A DNA stretch of 64,000 nucleotides from Teichococcus rhizosphaerae (GCF_002631185.1 NZ_PDNU01000003.1:124001-188000); one strand, 5' to 3'. Positions 15,230 to 25,612 are shown, numbered from the stretch's first letter. Numbers and translations are program-made. The notes: a model not told the origin generated them from the letters alone.

Positions 15230-17623
15230 ATGAATGCCACGCCCGACCGGCGCGCCCTGCGCGCCGCGGAAGACCCCGCCCAGCGCCTGCGGCTGCTGCG
15301 GGCGCTGGAGAGGAAGCTCCTCTGGCTCTCGGCCTGGACCATCCACCACGCCAACCACATCCGCCCCAACCGCGACGGGCTGAAGGTGGGTGGCCACCAG
15401 GCCTCCTCCGCCTCCGTCGCCGCCATCATGACGGCGCTCTATTTCGATATCCTGAAGCCGCAGGACCGCGTGGCGGTGAAGCCGCATGCCGGGCCGGTGT
15501 TCCACGCGGTGAACTACCTGCTGGGCCGGCAGGAGCGCGAGAAGCTCTCCACCCTGCGGCAGTTCGGCGGCATCCAGCCCTATCCCAGCCGGGTGAAGGA
15601 CGGGGCGGAGGTGGATTTCTCCACCGGCTCGGTGGGGCTCGGCGTGGCGCTGACCAGCTTCGCCAGCCTGGTGCAGGACTATGTGCACCTGCACGGGCTG
15701 GCGCGGGAGGGCATGGCGCCGGGCCGGCACGTCGCCATCGTGGGCGATGCCGAGCTGGACGAGGGCAACATCTACGAGGCCCTGCTGGAAGGGTGGAAGC
15801 ACGACATCCGCAATGTCTGGTGGGTGGTGGACTACAACCGCCAGAGCCTCGACTCCGTGGTGCCGGACCGGCTGTTCGGCCGCATCGAGGGGCTGTTCCG
15901 CGACATGGGGTGGAACGTCGTCACCCTGAAATACGGCCGCAAGCTGGAGGCCGCCTTCGCCCGCGAGGATGGCGAGCACCTCCGCCGCTGGATCGACGAC
16001 TGCCCGAACAGCCTCTACTCGGCGCTCACCTTCCAGGGCGGCGCCGCCTGGCGCGCGGCGCTGCTTTCGGAGCTGGGCCGCATCCCCGGCATCCGCGCCA
16101 TCATCGACCCGCTGACCGACGAGGAACTCGGCGCGCTGATGATCAATCTCGGCGGCCACGACATCGAGACGCTGACCGAGGCCTTCCGCGCCCAGGAGGT
16201 GGCGGGCGACCAGCCCACCTGCTTCATCGCCTACACGGTCAAGGGCATGGGCCTGCCCTTCGCCGGGCACAAGGACAACCATGCCGGGCTGATGACGCGC
16301 GAGCAGATGGAGGCGTTCCGCGCCGAGATGGGCATCCGCCCCGGGCATGAGTGGGACCGCTTCGAGGGACTCGACATCCCGGAGGACGAGTTGGCCGACT
16401 TCCTGGCCAGCCTGCCCTTCGCCCGGCCGCTCACGCCCGAGGGGCGCTGCCTCTCGGCCCCCGCCGTGCCGGTGCCGGACACGCTCAGCCCGCCCCGCCT
16501 GCCGCCCAACCGGGTGCTCTCCACCCAGGCCGGCTTCGGCGAGATGCTGGCCGAGATCGGCCGCGGCGGGCGGGAGACGCAGGCGATGGCCTCCCGCATC
16601 GTCACCACCAGCCCGGACGTGACCGTCTCCACCAGCCTCGGCCCCTGGGTGAACCGGCGCGGCATCTTCGACCGCCACCTGAAGAACGACGTGTTCCGCG
16701 ACGCCAAGCTGGCCTCCGCGCAGCGCTGGGGCATGTCGCCCAAGGGGCAGCATGTGGAACTGGGCATCGCCGAGCAGAACCTGTTCCTCGTCCTCGGCGC
16801 GCTGGGGCTGGCGGACCGGATGCACGGGGCGCGGCTGCTGCCCGTCGGCACGGTGTACGACCCCTTCGTCAACCGTGGCCTCGATGCGCTGATCTATGCC
16901 TGCTACCAGGATGCGCGCTTCCTGCTGGTCTCCACCCCCTCCGGCCTGACGCTGGCGCCGGAAGGCGGGCAGCACCAGAGCAGCAACACCCCGCTGCTCG
17001 GCATCGCGCAGGACCGGCTGGCCAGCTACGAGCCGGCGCACACGGACGAGCTGGCCATCCTGCTGCGCCACGCCTTCCACCACATGCAGCAGCCGGACGG
17101 CTCGGCGGTGTGGCTGCGGCTCTCCACCCGCGGCATCCCCCAGCCGGAGCGGGTGCTGGACCCGGCGGCGGTGATCGCCGGCGGCTACTGGGCCGTGCCG
17201 CCGGAGCCGGGCGCGCGCATCGCCATCGCCTATCAGGGCCCGGTGGCGCCGGAGGCCATGGCCGCCTTCGAGGCACTGCGCGAGGAGGAGCCGGGGGCGG
17301 GGCTGCTGGCCGTCACCAGCCCGGACCGGCTGCATGCGGGCTGGCTGGCGGCGCGCCGCGCGGCCCGTGGCGGCCCCGGCGCCGCGCCCTCGGCCATCGA
17401 GCGGCTGCTGGCGCCGCTGGCGCCGGGCGCCGCCATCGTCTCGGTGCTGGACGGCCACCCGGCCGCCCATGCCTGGATGGGGGCGGTGCGCGGCCAGCGC
17501 GTGGTGCCGCTGGGGGTGGACCGCTTCGGCCAGTCCGGCGACATCCCCGATCTGTACCGGGAATACGGCCTCGACTCGGACGCCATCCTGGATGCCTGCG
17601 CCCAGGCGCTGCTGGAAGGTTGA
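15230..17623 (+). CDS. Transketolase/AceE-like thiamine-diphosphate enzyme
   Basis: The 797-residue protein has the ThDP-binding module near GDAELDEGN (172-180) through VVDYNRQS (199-206), the pattern of homodimeric pyruvate dehydrogenase E1 and transketolase. GGHQASSASVAAI (54-66) and STGSVGLGVAL (131-141) precede it. The second half carries the pyrimidine-domain glutamate in HVELGIAEQN (about 504-513) and GQHQSSNTPLLG. It is shorter than E. coli AceE (887 residues), and no E2 or E3 gene is adjacent. It belongs to the group usually labelled transketolase or AceE-like, such as MdeB; the substrate is undefined. The start has GGGGAG just upstream. Confidence 0.8.
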   Translation: MNATPDRRALRAAEDPAQRLRLLRALERKLLWLSAWTIHHANHIRPNRDGLKVGGHQASSASVAAIMTALYFDILKPQDRVAVKPHAGPVFHAVNYLLGRQEREKLSTLRQFGGIQPYPSRVKDGAEVDFSTGSVGLGVALTSFASLVQDYVHLHGLAREGMAPGRHVAIVGDAELDEGNIYEALLEGWKHDIRNVWWVVDYNRQSLDSVVPDRLFGRIEGLFRDMGWNVVTLKYGRKLEAAFAREDGEHLRRWIDDCPNSLYSALTFQGGAAWRAALLSELGRIPGIRAIIDPLTDEELGALMINLGGHDIETLTEAFRAQEVAGDQPTCFIAYTVKGMGLPFAGHKDNHAGLMTREQMEAFRAEMGIRPGHEWDRFEGLDIPEDELADFLASLPFARPLTPEGRCLSAPAVPVPDTLSPPRLPPNRVLSTQAGFGEMLAEIGRGGRETQAMASRIVTTSPDVTVSTSLGPWVNRRGIFDRHLKNDVFRDAKLASAQRWGMSPKGQHVELGIAEQNLFLVLGALGLADRMHGARLLPVGTVYDPFVNRGLDALIYACYQDARFLLVSTPSGLTLAPEGGQHQSSNTPLLGIAQDRLASYEPAHTDELAILLRHAFHHMQQPDGSAVWLRLSTRGIPQPERVLDPAAVIAGGYWAVPPEPGARIAIAYQGPVAPEAMAAFEALREEEPGAGLLAVTSPDRLHAGWLAARRAARGGPGAAPSAIERLLAPLAPGAAIVSVLDGHPAAHAWMGAVRGQRVVPLGVDRFGQSGDIPDLYREYGLDSDAILDACAQALLEG

Positions 17624-17792
17624 GGGCACCGCCGCGTGACCCGGGCGGGGAGGACCCGCCCGCCACCGGAGGGTTGGTTGCGGGACGCGGCACCGCCGCG
17701 CCAGCGCCCGCCCGCCCTGTGCGCCGGCCTTTCGTGCCGGGTTCCCGCGCCGGCCGGAGGGATGCCTTCCTCCAGCCGGGACCTGTCTCCCC

Positions 17793-19085
17793 ATGAGCCT
17801 GCTGTTTCCGCCCCTGTCCCGCCGCGGCCTCGTCGGCACCGGCACGCTGGGCCTGCTGGGCGCTGGCCTCGCCCGCCCCGCCGCCGCAGCCGGGCCGCAG
17901 CCCCCGCAGCCCGCCGATATCGGGCGGGTGGAGAATGGCCGCGTCACCTTTCCCAACTGGAAGGGCGAGGCGGACCGGCCCTCGCCGCCGCCGCCCGCGC
18001 CCCTGCCGCCCGGGCAGCGGGTGGGCTTCGCCCTGGTGGGTCTGGGGCGGCTGAGCCTGGAGGAGCTGCTGCCCGCCTTCGGCGAGTGCCGGCGCGCCCG
18101 ACCGGTGGCGCTGGTTTCCGGCACGCCGGAGAAGGCCCGGGCGGTGGCGGAGCAGTATGGCATCCGCCGGGAGGCGATCTACGACTACGCGAGCTTCGAC
18201 AGCATCCGCGACAATCCGGACATCCAGGTGGTCTATGTCGTGCTGCCCAATGGCATGCACCACGAGTTTACCTTACGCGCCGCGCGGGCCGGCAAGCATG
18301 TGCTGTGCGAGAAGCCGATGGCCAACACCGCGGCCGAGGCGCAGGAGATGGTGGAAGCCTGCCGCGCCGCCGGAGTGAAGCTGATGGTGGCGTATCGCTG
18401 CCAGCACGAGCCCTATAACCGCCAGGCGGTGGACCTGCTGCGCGCGGGCGAGCTGGGGCGGCCGCGCTTCATGGAGGCGATGAACACCCAGGTGCAGGGG
18501 GAGGTGGCCCAGTGGCGCTTCAGCAAGGCGCTGGCCGGCGGCGGCGCCCTGCCCGATATCGGCCTCTACTGCCTCAACGCCGCGCGCTTCTATTCGGGCG
18601 AGGAGCCGGTGGAGGTGTTCGCCCGCATCGACAGCCCGCGGGACGACCCGCGCTACCGCGAGGTGGAGGAAAGCATGGCCTTCATGCTGCGCTTCCCCTC
18701 CGGCCTGATCGCCAACTGCGCCTGCAGCTACGGGGCGCACGAAAGCAAGGACCTGCGGGTGCGGCTGGAGAAGGGCTGGATCGACGTGGAGAACGCCTTC
18801 GCCTATCGCGGCCAGTCGCTGCGGCTGGCGCGGCGCGTGGGCAAGGCGGAGGGGATCGAGGAGCGGCGCCTGGGGCAAAGGAACCAGTTCGCCGCCGAGA
18901 TGGACCACATGGCGCAATGCGTGCTGGCCGGCCGCGCGCCCCGCACCCCGGGCGAGGAGGGATTGCAGGACCACCGCGTCATGGAGGCGCTCTATGAGCG
19001 CGCGCGGAGCGGCGGCCCCGTCGGCCTGCCCGCCGTGGCGGGGCCCGACGCCACGCGCGGGCCCGGCCTGGAGGAGGAAGGCTAG
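17793..19085 (+). CDS. Tat-exported Gfo/Idh/MocA oxidoreductase, glucose-fructose oxidoreductase-like
   Basis: The 430-residue protein begins with a twin-arginine signal, SRRGLVGTGTLGLLGAG, and an AAA cleavage region near 33. A proline-rich linker leads into an NAD(P)-binding Rossmann fold with FALVGLGRLS (79-88), VLPNGMHHEF and the family motif GKHVLCEKPMA (168-178). RCQHEPYNRQAV, AGGGALPDIGLYCLNAARF and SPGEEG-like TPGEEGLQD follow the pattern of Zymomonas periplasmic GFOR closely, as I remember that sequence. A tightly held cofactor and sugar/sugar-acid redox in the periplasm are inferred. The TAG stop is the first triplet of a 106-bp extragenic element. Confidence 0.86.
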   Translation: MSLLFPPLSRRGLVGTGTLGLLGAGLARPAAAAGPQPPQPADIGRVENGRVTFPNWKGEADRPSPPPPAPLPPGQRVGFALVGLGRLSLEELLPAFGECRRARPVALVSGTPEKARAVAEQYGIRREAIYDYASFDSIRDNPDIQVVYVVLPNGMHHEFTLRAARAGKHVLCEKPMANTAAEAQEMVEACRAAGVKLMVAYRCQHEPYNRQAVDLLRAGELGRPRFMEAMNTQVQGEVAQWRFSKALAGGGALPDIGLYCLNAARFYSGEEPVEVFARIDSPRDDPRYREVEESMAFMLRFPSGLIANCACSYGAHESKDLRVRLEKGWIDVENAFAYRGQSLRLARRVGKAEGIEERRLGQRNQFAAEMDHMAQCVLAGRAPRTPGEEGLQDHRVMEALYERARSGGPVGLPAVAGPDATRGPGLEEEG

Positions 19086-19188
19086 AGCCGTTTCCGTTCG
19101 CCTTGGCTCGCGTCCACTGCTCCAGCCTTCTGTTTTTGCGAGCATCTTCACCCGATCGGATGCTTCCATCTGATCGGGATCTGCTCTA
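19083..19188. repeat. MITE-like extragenic element with inverted TAGAGC/GCTCTA ends
   Basis: The element opens with TAGAGC, sharing the TAG stop of the oxidoreductase gene, and closes with GCTCTA, where the IS630-family copy is inserted. Inside is a 12-bp stem, CCCGATCGGATG at 19151-19162 against CATCTGATCGGG at 19167-19178 with a CTTC loop and one G-T pair. It may act as a bidirectional terminator between two convergent genes. I recall similar CCCGATC hairpins between genes of other alphaproteobacteria, but no second copy is seen here. Confidence 0.5.
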
Positions 19189-20341
19189 GTGTCCTGATCG
19201 CGAAATTCCTACGATCATGTAGGTGATCGTAGGGAGATTTGCGATGGGCAAACCGGCGGTGACGATTACGCTGAGCGAGGCTGAGCATCGGGAGTTGGAA
19301 TCCCTGGCTCGAGCCCGCAAAACCGGGCAGGCCATGGCGCGGCGGGCCCGCATCGTGTTAGCGGCGGCCGCGGGCCTGGAGAACAAGACGATCGGCGCTG
19401 AGGTCGGCGCGGACGCCAACACGGTGTCGAAGTGGCGGCGCCGCTTCGCCGAGCATCGGCTGGATGGGCTGCTGGATGAGCCCAGGCCTGGCACGCCCCG
19501 CACGATCGGCGATGACGCGATCGCCGACACCATCCGGCTGACACTGGAAACAACGCCGCCCGGTGCGACGCACTGGTCGCTGCGCTCCATGGCCAGGGCT
19601 GTCGGCTATGCACCCTCGACTATTCACCGGCTCTGGCGGGCCTTTGGGCTGCAGCCGCACCGGAGCGAAACCTTCAAGCTCTCCAATGACCCGCTCTTTG
19701 TTGAGAAGGTGCGCGACATTGTCGGGCTGTATCTCAGCCCGCCGGAGCGAGCGCTCGTGCTATGCGTGGATGAGAAATCGCAGATCCAGGCACTGGACCG
19801 CACCCAACCGCTGTTGCCGATGCGTCCCGGCCAGGCGGAGCGGCGCACGCACGACTATACCCGCCACGGCACCACTTCGCTGTTCGCGGCGCTCGACATC
19901 GCGACCGGGACAGTGATCGGCCGCTGCTACCCGAAGCACCGTTCCACCGAATTCCGGAAGTTCCTGGATCAGGTGGAGAAAGCCGTGCCGCCGGACCTCG
20001 ACGTCCATCTTGTGATGGACAACTATGCCACCCACAAAACCAAGCCGATCCGCGACTGGCTGCTCAAGCGCCCACGCTGGCATGTCCATTTCACGCCCAC
20101 CGGCGCCTCCTGGATCAACCAAGTCGAACGCTTCTTCGCCCTGATCACCGACAAGCAGATCCGCCGCGGTATTCACCGCTCCACCCAGGCGCTCGAGCGC
20201 GACATCCGGGCCTTCATCGAGGTCCACAACGCCAATCCAAGGCCGTTCCGCTGGACCAAGTCCGCCGACGACATCCTCGCTGCTATCCACCGCTTCTGCC
20301 AGCGCACGCAGCAGATCGGAGGAACTACAGAATCAGGACAC
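19189..20341 (+). mobile_element. IS630-family insertion sequence, complete
   Basis: A 1153-bp element bounded by GTGTCCTGAT and its exact reverse complement. The terminal inverted repeats extend imperfectly to about 28 bp (19189-19216 and 20314-20341, 22 of 28 matching). It is flanked on both sides by TA (19187-19188 and 20342-20343), the dinucleotide duplicated by this family, and the target was CTAG. It carries one transposase gene. The lower GC than neighbouring genes and intact ends suggest a fairly recent insertion. Confidence 0.93.
19208..19233 (+). promoter_or_regulatory. Hairpin over the transposase ribosome-binding site
   Basis: CCTACGATCA and TGATCGTAGG form a perfect 10-bp stem with a TGTAGG loop. 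The right arm ends inside the purine-rich AGGGAG that precedes the transposase ATG by 7 bases. If transcribed from outside, the structure would hide the ribosome-binding site, a known way for insertion sequences to limit read-in expression. Confidence 0.55.
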
Positions 20342-20344
20342 TAG
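19244..20344 (+). CDS. IS630-family transposase
   Basis: The 366-residue DDE transposase starts at ATG 19244 behind GGGAG; an upstream GTG (19223) is less likely. The N-terminal part holds a helix-turn-helix of the homeodomain type (about residues 45-75). Catalytic acidic residues are Asp176 in CVDEKSQ, Asp259 in VMDNYATHK and Glu295 in SWINQVE, the D-D-35E spacing of the IS630/Tc1 group. The last codon inside the element is CAC; the TAG stop is made of the duplicated target TA plus the next host base. The gene therefore depends on its insertion site for a stop. Confidence 0.94.
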   Translation: MGKPAVTITLSEAEHRELESLARARKTGQAMARRARIVLAAAAGLENKTIGAEVGADANTVSKWRRRFAEHRLDGLLDEPRPGTPRTIGDDAIADTIRLTLETTPPGATHWSLRSMARAVGYAPSTIHRLWRAFGLQPHRSETFKLSNDPLFVEKVRDIVGLYLSPPERALVLCVDEKSQIQALDRTQPLLPMRPGQAERRTHDYTRHGTTSLFAALDIATGTVIGRCYPKHRSTEFRKFLDQVEKAVPPDLDVHLVMDNYATHKTKPIRDWLLKRPRWHVHFTPTGASWINQVERFFALITDKQIRRGIHRSTQALERDIRAFIEVHNANPRPFRWTKSADDILAAIHRFCQRTQQIGGTTESGH

Positions 20345-21570
20345 GGGCGGATGGCGGCGCCCGCCCCGGCCGGGCGCCGGAAGAACTCCTCCAGCCGCCG
20401 GATGGTCTCGCGCGCCAACGCCGTGTCGATGGCGAAGCAGAGCCGCAGCTTGCCCTGGCCGGAAGCCCCGAAGGCGGTGCCCGGCGCCAGCCCCACCTTG
20501 GCCTCGCGCAGGATGCGCACCGCCAGGGCCTTGGCGTCCGTCTCGCCCTCCACCGAGAACATCACGTAGAAGCTGCCTTCCGGTGCCTCGGCGCGGATGC
20601 CGGGAATGGCGGCCAGCCCCTCGCAGATGATGCGCCGGCTTTCCCGGCAGCGGCCCACCATGGTGCGGATGAAGTCGTCCCCCCGCTCCAGCGCGGCGAT
20701 GCAGGCATGCTGGATGAAGGTGGGGATGCTGGTGGTGTTGTACTGGCCGAGATTGTCGAACACAGACGCCATTCCCTCGGGGAAGATCAGCCAGCCGGCG
20801 CGCCAGCCGGTCATCGCCCAGTTCTTCGAGAAGGTGTTGCTGACCAGCAGCTTGTCGGTGCCGTCGCAGATCTCGAGGAAGGAAGGCGCGATGGCGTTGC
20901 CATAGGTGAAGTGGTTGTACACCTCGTCCGACAGGATCCAGAGGTCGTGCCGGCGCGCCAGGTCGCGCAGCGCCTCCATCTCGGCCCGCGGCATCACCCA
21001 GCCCGTGGGGTTGGAGGGCGAGTTGATGGCGATGACCCGGGTGCGGTGGGTGATGGCGGCCGCGATGTCCTCCAGCGCCAGGCTGAAGCCGCCCGCCGCC
21101 GTCTGGCGCAGCGCCACCGGCACCGGCACGCCGCCCAGCACCCGCACCGTCTCGCCCAGGTTGGGCCAGTGGGGGGCGGGGAAGATCACCTCGTCCCCGG
21201 GGCTGAGGACGGCCTGCAGCCCCTGCATGATGGCGTTCATGCCGCCCGCCGTGATGGTGAAGCGGCCGGCCGGCACCTCCACGCCCCAGTGGCGGCGGTG
21301 GTAGTCGGACAATGCCTGCCGCAGCCGGGGCAGGCCGAGGGCGTAGGTGTAGCGCGTCTGGCCCTCCCGCATGGCGGCGGCGGCGGCCTCGACGATGAAG
21401 GGCGGCGTCGGCAGGTCTCCCTCGCCGATCCAGAGCTTGATCACCTCCGGGTCGTCCCGCCCCAGATCGGCGATCTCCGCGATCTGGTTGACGGCGAGCG
21501 CCCGGATGCGCTCGGGCAGGTCGTCCGGCGGCGCGTGGCGGGTGGGGGCGGGGGGTGTGGCGGTGCTCAT
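20341..21570 (-). CDS. Class I/II pyridoxal-phosphate aminotransferase
   Basis: The 409-residue fold-type I enzyme has NSPSNPTG (183-190), [11 protein letters not shown] (214-224), the cofactor lysine Lys249 in SNTFSKN and Arg257 in GWRAGW. The pattern is that of aspartate/alanine-type aminotransferases; the amino acid substrate cannot be fixed from sequence. Start ATG 21570 follows a GAGG; the frame stays open upstream across the tRNA-Leu gene, which rules out longer starts. Its TAG stop spans the junction with the insertion sequence: the last base of the IS supplies the G, and the pre-insertion sequence would also have read TAG. Confidence 0.9.
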   Translation of the reverse strand: MSTATPPAPTRHAPPDDLPERIRALAVNQIAEIADLGRDDPEVIKLWIGEGDLPTPPFIVEAAAAAMREGQTRYTYALGLPRLRQALSDYHRRHWGVEVPAGRFTITAGGMNAIMQGLQAVLSPGDEVIFPAPHWPNLGETVRVLGGVPVPVALRQTAAGGFSLALEDIAAAITHRTRVIAINSPSNPTGWVMPRAEMEALRDLARRHDLWILSDEVYNHFTYGNAIAPSFLEICDGTDKLLVSNTFSKNWAMTGWRAGWLIFPEGMASVFDNLGQYNTTSIPTFIQHACIAALERGDDFIRTMVGRCRESRRIICEGLAAIPGIRAEAPEGSFYVMFSVEGETDAKALAVRILREAKVGLAPGTAFGASGQGKLRLCFAIDTALARETIRRLEEFFRRPAGAGAAIRP

Positions 21571-21660
21571 GCGGACCTCGGGCGGCGTCGGGGGATGTGT
21601 GCCGGGCGCCGCGCGGCCGCGCAAGCGGAACGGATCGGGCAGGGATGGGCCTGGGGACCC

Positions 21661-21689
21661 TTTCAAAGACGCTGCCGCTGCGCTAAACG
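21661..21689 (+). promoter_or_regulatory. Candidate sigma-70 promoter for tRNA-Leu
   Basis: TTTCAA and TAAACG are separated by 17 bases and would place the transcript start about 25 bp before the tRNA. The fit to consensus is moderate. Confidence 0.4.
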
Positions 21690-21721
21690 CGCCCCCTTGT
21701 GGAGACGCCGGGACTGCGTTC

Positions 21722-21806
21722 GCGGGCGTGGTGGAACTGGCAGACACGCTGGATTTAGGTTCCAGTGGCGCAAGCCGTGGGGGTTCAAATCCCTCCGCCC
21801 GCACCA
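21722..21806 (+). tRNA. tRNA-Leu (anticodon TAG)
   Basis: An 85-base class II tRNA. The acceptor arms GCGGGCG and CGCCCGC pair fully. The anticodon stem CTGGA/TCCAG encloses TTTAGGT, giving anticodon TAG. The long variable arm after the anticodon stem (GGCGCAAGCC-type) and the T-loop GGTTCAAAT are present. The 3' CCA is encoded. It reads CUA-type leucine codons and lies 45 bp before the trigger factor gene. Confidence 0.96.
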
Positions 21807-21851
21807 CCGGCGGCCCGGCGCAGGACTGAATTTCAGGAGCATGGTGTGGCG

Positions 21852-23198
21852 ATGCAGGTGACCGAGCTGGCAGCCGAGGGGCTGAAGCGGGCCTTTACCG
21901 TGGTGGTTCCGGCGGCTGATATCGCCGCGGCGCGCGATCAGCGTCTGGTCTCGCTGGCCAAGGAGATCCGCCTGCCGGGCTTCCGCCCCGGCAAGATCCC
22001 GATGGGCGTGGTGAAGCAGCGCTACGGCTCCGCCGTCATGGGCGAGGTGCTGGAGGAGCAGGTGCAGTCGGCCACCAAGGCGGTGGTGGACGAGCGCGGC
22101 CTGCGCCCCGCCATGCAGCCCAAGATCGAGCTGGTGAACTTCTCCGACGGCGCCGATCTCGAGTTCAAGATCGAGCTGGAGCAGCTGCCCGAGATCCCGC
22201 TGCCCGACTTCTCGGCGATCAGCCTGGAGAAGCCGGTGGCCAAGGTGGGCGACGAGGACGTCACCAAGGCGCTGGAGGGCATCGCCTCCCGCAACCGCGC
22301 GATGGAGGACGTGGCCGAGCCCCGCCCTGCCGCGCAGGGCGACGTGGTGGTGGCCGATTTCGAGGGCCGGCTGGTGGATGAGAGCGCCGAGGGCGGCCTG
22401 TCCGAGCCCTTCCCCGGCGGCACGGGCGCCGACATGCCGGTGGAGATCGGCGGCAGCGGCTTCATCCCCGGCTTCGCCGAGGGTCTGGAAGGCATCCAGG
22501 TGGGCGAGACCCGCCATGTGGACGTGACCTTCCCGGCCGAGTACGGCGCCGCCGAGCTGGCGGGCAAGCCCGCGCGCTTCAAGCTGACGGCGAAGAAGCT
22601 GCAGAAGCCGGTGGACGCCGCACTGGACGACGACTTCGCCAAGAAGCTCGGCCTGGCCAGCCTGGACGAGCTGAAGCAGCGCATCACCGAGACGCTGCAG
22701 GGCGAGTACGACCAGCTCTCGCGCCTCAACGTGAAGCGCAAGCTGCTGGATGCCCTGTCGGCGCAGGCCAGCTTCGAGGTGCCTCCCTCCATGGTGGAGG
22801 CCGAGTTCGCCCAGATCTGGCAGCGCGTCGAGGCCGACCTGAAGGCGGGCCGCCTGGACGATGAGGACAAGGGCAAGGACGAGGAGACGCTGAAGGCCGA
22901 CTACAAGGCCATCGCCGAGCGCCGGATTCGCCTGGGCCTGCTGCTGTCCGAGATCGGCCGCAGCAACAACATCCAGGTGACCAACGAGGAGCTGTCCCGC
23001 GCCATGCGCACCGAGGCCCAGCGCTATCCGGGCCAGGAGCGGCAGGTGCTGGAGTTCTTCCAGAAGAACCCGCAGGCGATCGAGAACCTGCGCGCCCCGA
23101 TCTTCGAGGAGAAGGTCGTGGACTTCATGCTGGAGCTGGCCCAGGTCACCGAGAAGGAAGTGCCCGCGGGCGAGCTCTCGGCCGACCCGGCCGCCTGA
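21852..23198 (+). CDS. tig: Trigger factor, ribosome-associated chaperone
   Basis: The 448-residue protein has the N-terminal ribosome-binding domain with the signature GFRPGKIP (about 37-44), a central FKBP-type peptidyl-prolyl isomerase domain opening with GDVVVADFEG, and a long helical C-terminal chaperone domain. Start ATG 21852 gives the usual MQVTE N-terminus. GTG 21846 has better spacing (6 bases) from AGGAG at 21835-21839 and would add only two residues. Upstream of clpP and clpX on the same strand, as in most proteobacteria, but with its own 214-bp gap to clpP. Confidence 0.96.
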   Translation: MQVTELAAEGLKRAFTVVVPAADIAAARDQRLVSLAKEIRLPGFRPGKIPMGVVKQRYGSAVMGEVLEEQVQSATKAVVDERGLRPAMQPKIELVNFSDGADLEFKIELEQLPEIPLPDFSAISLEKPVAKVGDEDVTKALEGIASRNRAMEDVAEPRPAAQGDVVVADFEGRLVDESAEGGLSEPFPGGTGADMPVEIGGSGFIPGFAEGLEGIQVGETRHVDVTFPAEYGAAELAGKPARFKLTAKKLQKPVDAALDDDFAKKLGLASLDELKQRITETLQGEYDQLSRLNVKRKLLDALSAQASFEVPPSMVEAEFAQIWQRVEADLKAGRLDDEDKGKDEETLKADYKAIAERRIRLGLLLSEIGRSNNIQVTNEELSRAMRTEAQRYPGQERQVLEFFQKNPQAIENLRAPIFEEKVVDFMLELAQVTEKEVPAGELSADPAA

Positions 23199-23224
23199 GC
23201 GGCGCCGCAGGGCCGGGTGGGACC

Positions 23225-23259
23225 GCGGGCCGGGGGTGGATTTGCCGCTCCCGGCCCGC
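23225..23259 (+). terminator. GC-rich hairpin after the trigger factor gene
   Basis: GCGGGCCGGG and CCCGGCCCGC form a perfect 10-bp stem around a 15-base loop, 26 bp after the stop codon. There is no T-run, so it is at best a weak or factor-assisted terminator. Confidence 0.35.
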
Positions 23260-23412
23260 CGCCATATGCGCCGCCCCTCTTTCGCGCCGGCTTCGGCTGC
23301 CCCATGTTAACCTGTGAAGCTTTAGGGTGACGGCGGCGGGCCGGTGCCGGGGCGCCGCGGGCAGGGGCCCGCGGGAGGGTTCCGGGCACCCGCTGCCGCG
23401 AGAGGATGCAAA

Positions 23413-24054
23413 ATGCGGGACCGCGATCCGGTCGAACTGTACAACAACCTCGTCCCGATGGTCATCGAGCAGACCGCCCGGGGCGAACGGGCCTTCGACA
23501 TCTATTCGCGCCTGCTGAAGGAGCGGATCATCTTCCTGACCGGCCCGGTCTATGATCAGATGTCGTCGCTGATCTGCGCCCAGCTGCTGTTCCTGGAAAG
23601 CGAGAATCCGAACAAGGACATCGCCTTCTACATCAACAGCCCGGGCGGCGTGGTGTCCGCCGGCCTCGCGATGTACGACACCATGCAGTACATCCGCGCC
23701 CCGGTCAGCACCGTCTGCCTCGGCATGGCCGCCTCCATGGGCAGCCTGCTGCTGACGGCCGGCGAGAAGGGCAAGCGATTCGCCCTGCCCAACAGCCGCA
23801 TCATGGTGCACCAGCCCTCCGGCGGCGCGCAGGGCCAGGCCACCGACATCGAGATCCAGGCGCGCGAGATCCTGGCGCTGCGCAAGCGGCTGAACCAGAT
23901 CTATGTGCGGCACACCGGCCAGCCGCTCGAGGAGATCGAGCGCAAGCTCGAGCGCGACAGCTACATGTCCGCCGAGGAGGCCAAGGAGTTCGGGCTGATC
24001 GACCAGGTGGTCGAGGAGCGGCCCGCCACCCCCGTCGAGGCACCGAAGGGGTGA
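23413..24054 (+). CDS. clpP: ATP-dependent Clp protease proteolytic subunit
   Basis: The 213-residue serine protease forms the tetradecameric chamber used with ClpX or ClpA. The catalytic triad is visible: Ser108 in GMAASMGS, His133 in MVHQPSGG and Asp182 in RDSYMSA. YINSPGG (73-79) shapes the oxyanion region. ATG 23413 follows GAGG with short spacing, and the preceding 214 bp are free of genes and should hold a promoter. A longer upstream frame is low-complexity and rejected. Confidence 0.97.
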   Translation: MRDRDPVELYNNLVPMVIEQTARGERAFDIYSRLLKERIIFLTGPVYDQMSSLICAQLLFLESENPNKDIAFYINSPGGVVSAGLAMYDTMQYIRAPVSTVCLGMAASMGSLLLTAGEKGKRFALPNSRIMVHQPSGGAQGQATDIEIQAREILALRKRLNQIYVRHTGQPLEEIERKLERDSYMSAEEAKEFGLIDQVVEERPATPVEAPKG

Positions 24055-24061
24055 GATGGCG

Positions 24062-24081
24062 CCGGGACCGAACAGTCCCGG
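24062..24081 (+). terminator. Hairpin between clpP and clpX
   Basis: CCGGGAC and GTCCCGG pair around CGAACA, 7 bp after the clpP stop. No T-run follows. It could attenuate or separate clpP and clpX transcripts. Confidence 0.35.
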
Positions 24082-24211
24082 GGCAGACCCGCAGGGCGGG
24101 GGTGGGGCCGGCGCGGGCCGCCTGCCCCTGTTCCAACTTCCCCCTGGATGACAGGGGGGCTACAGTCCCGCAAGATCGCCCGGCCCATCGCCGGGGGGTC
24201 CAGGAGCGCGC

Positions 24212-25468
<1,257 letters not shown>

Positions 25469-25612
25469 GGCCGGCCCGGCCTGGCACGCGGGGCTGGCCT
25501 GCATGGCTTGCCCTGCGCGCCGGCCGGTCCCATCTCCTGGGAGAACCCCGTGGCGCGGGGCCGTGCCGAGATGCGGGCGGATCTGCGCCGACTGTCCTGA
25601 GTGAGGTCCCCA

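Noticed and set aside
23287-23330. Possible CtrA or heat-shock promoter before clpP (TTAACCTGTGAAGCTTTA)
   Set aside because: Spacing does not fit the TTAA-N7-TTAA CtrA motif and no good heat-shock -35/-10 pair could be aligned.
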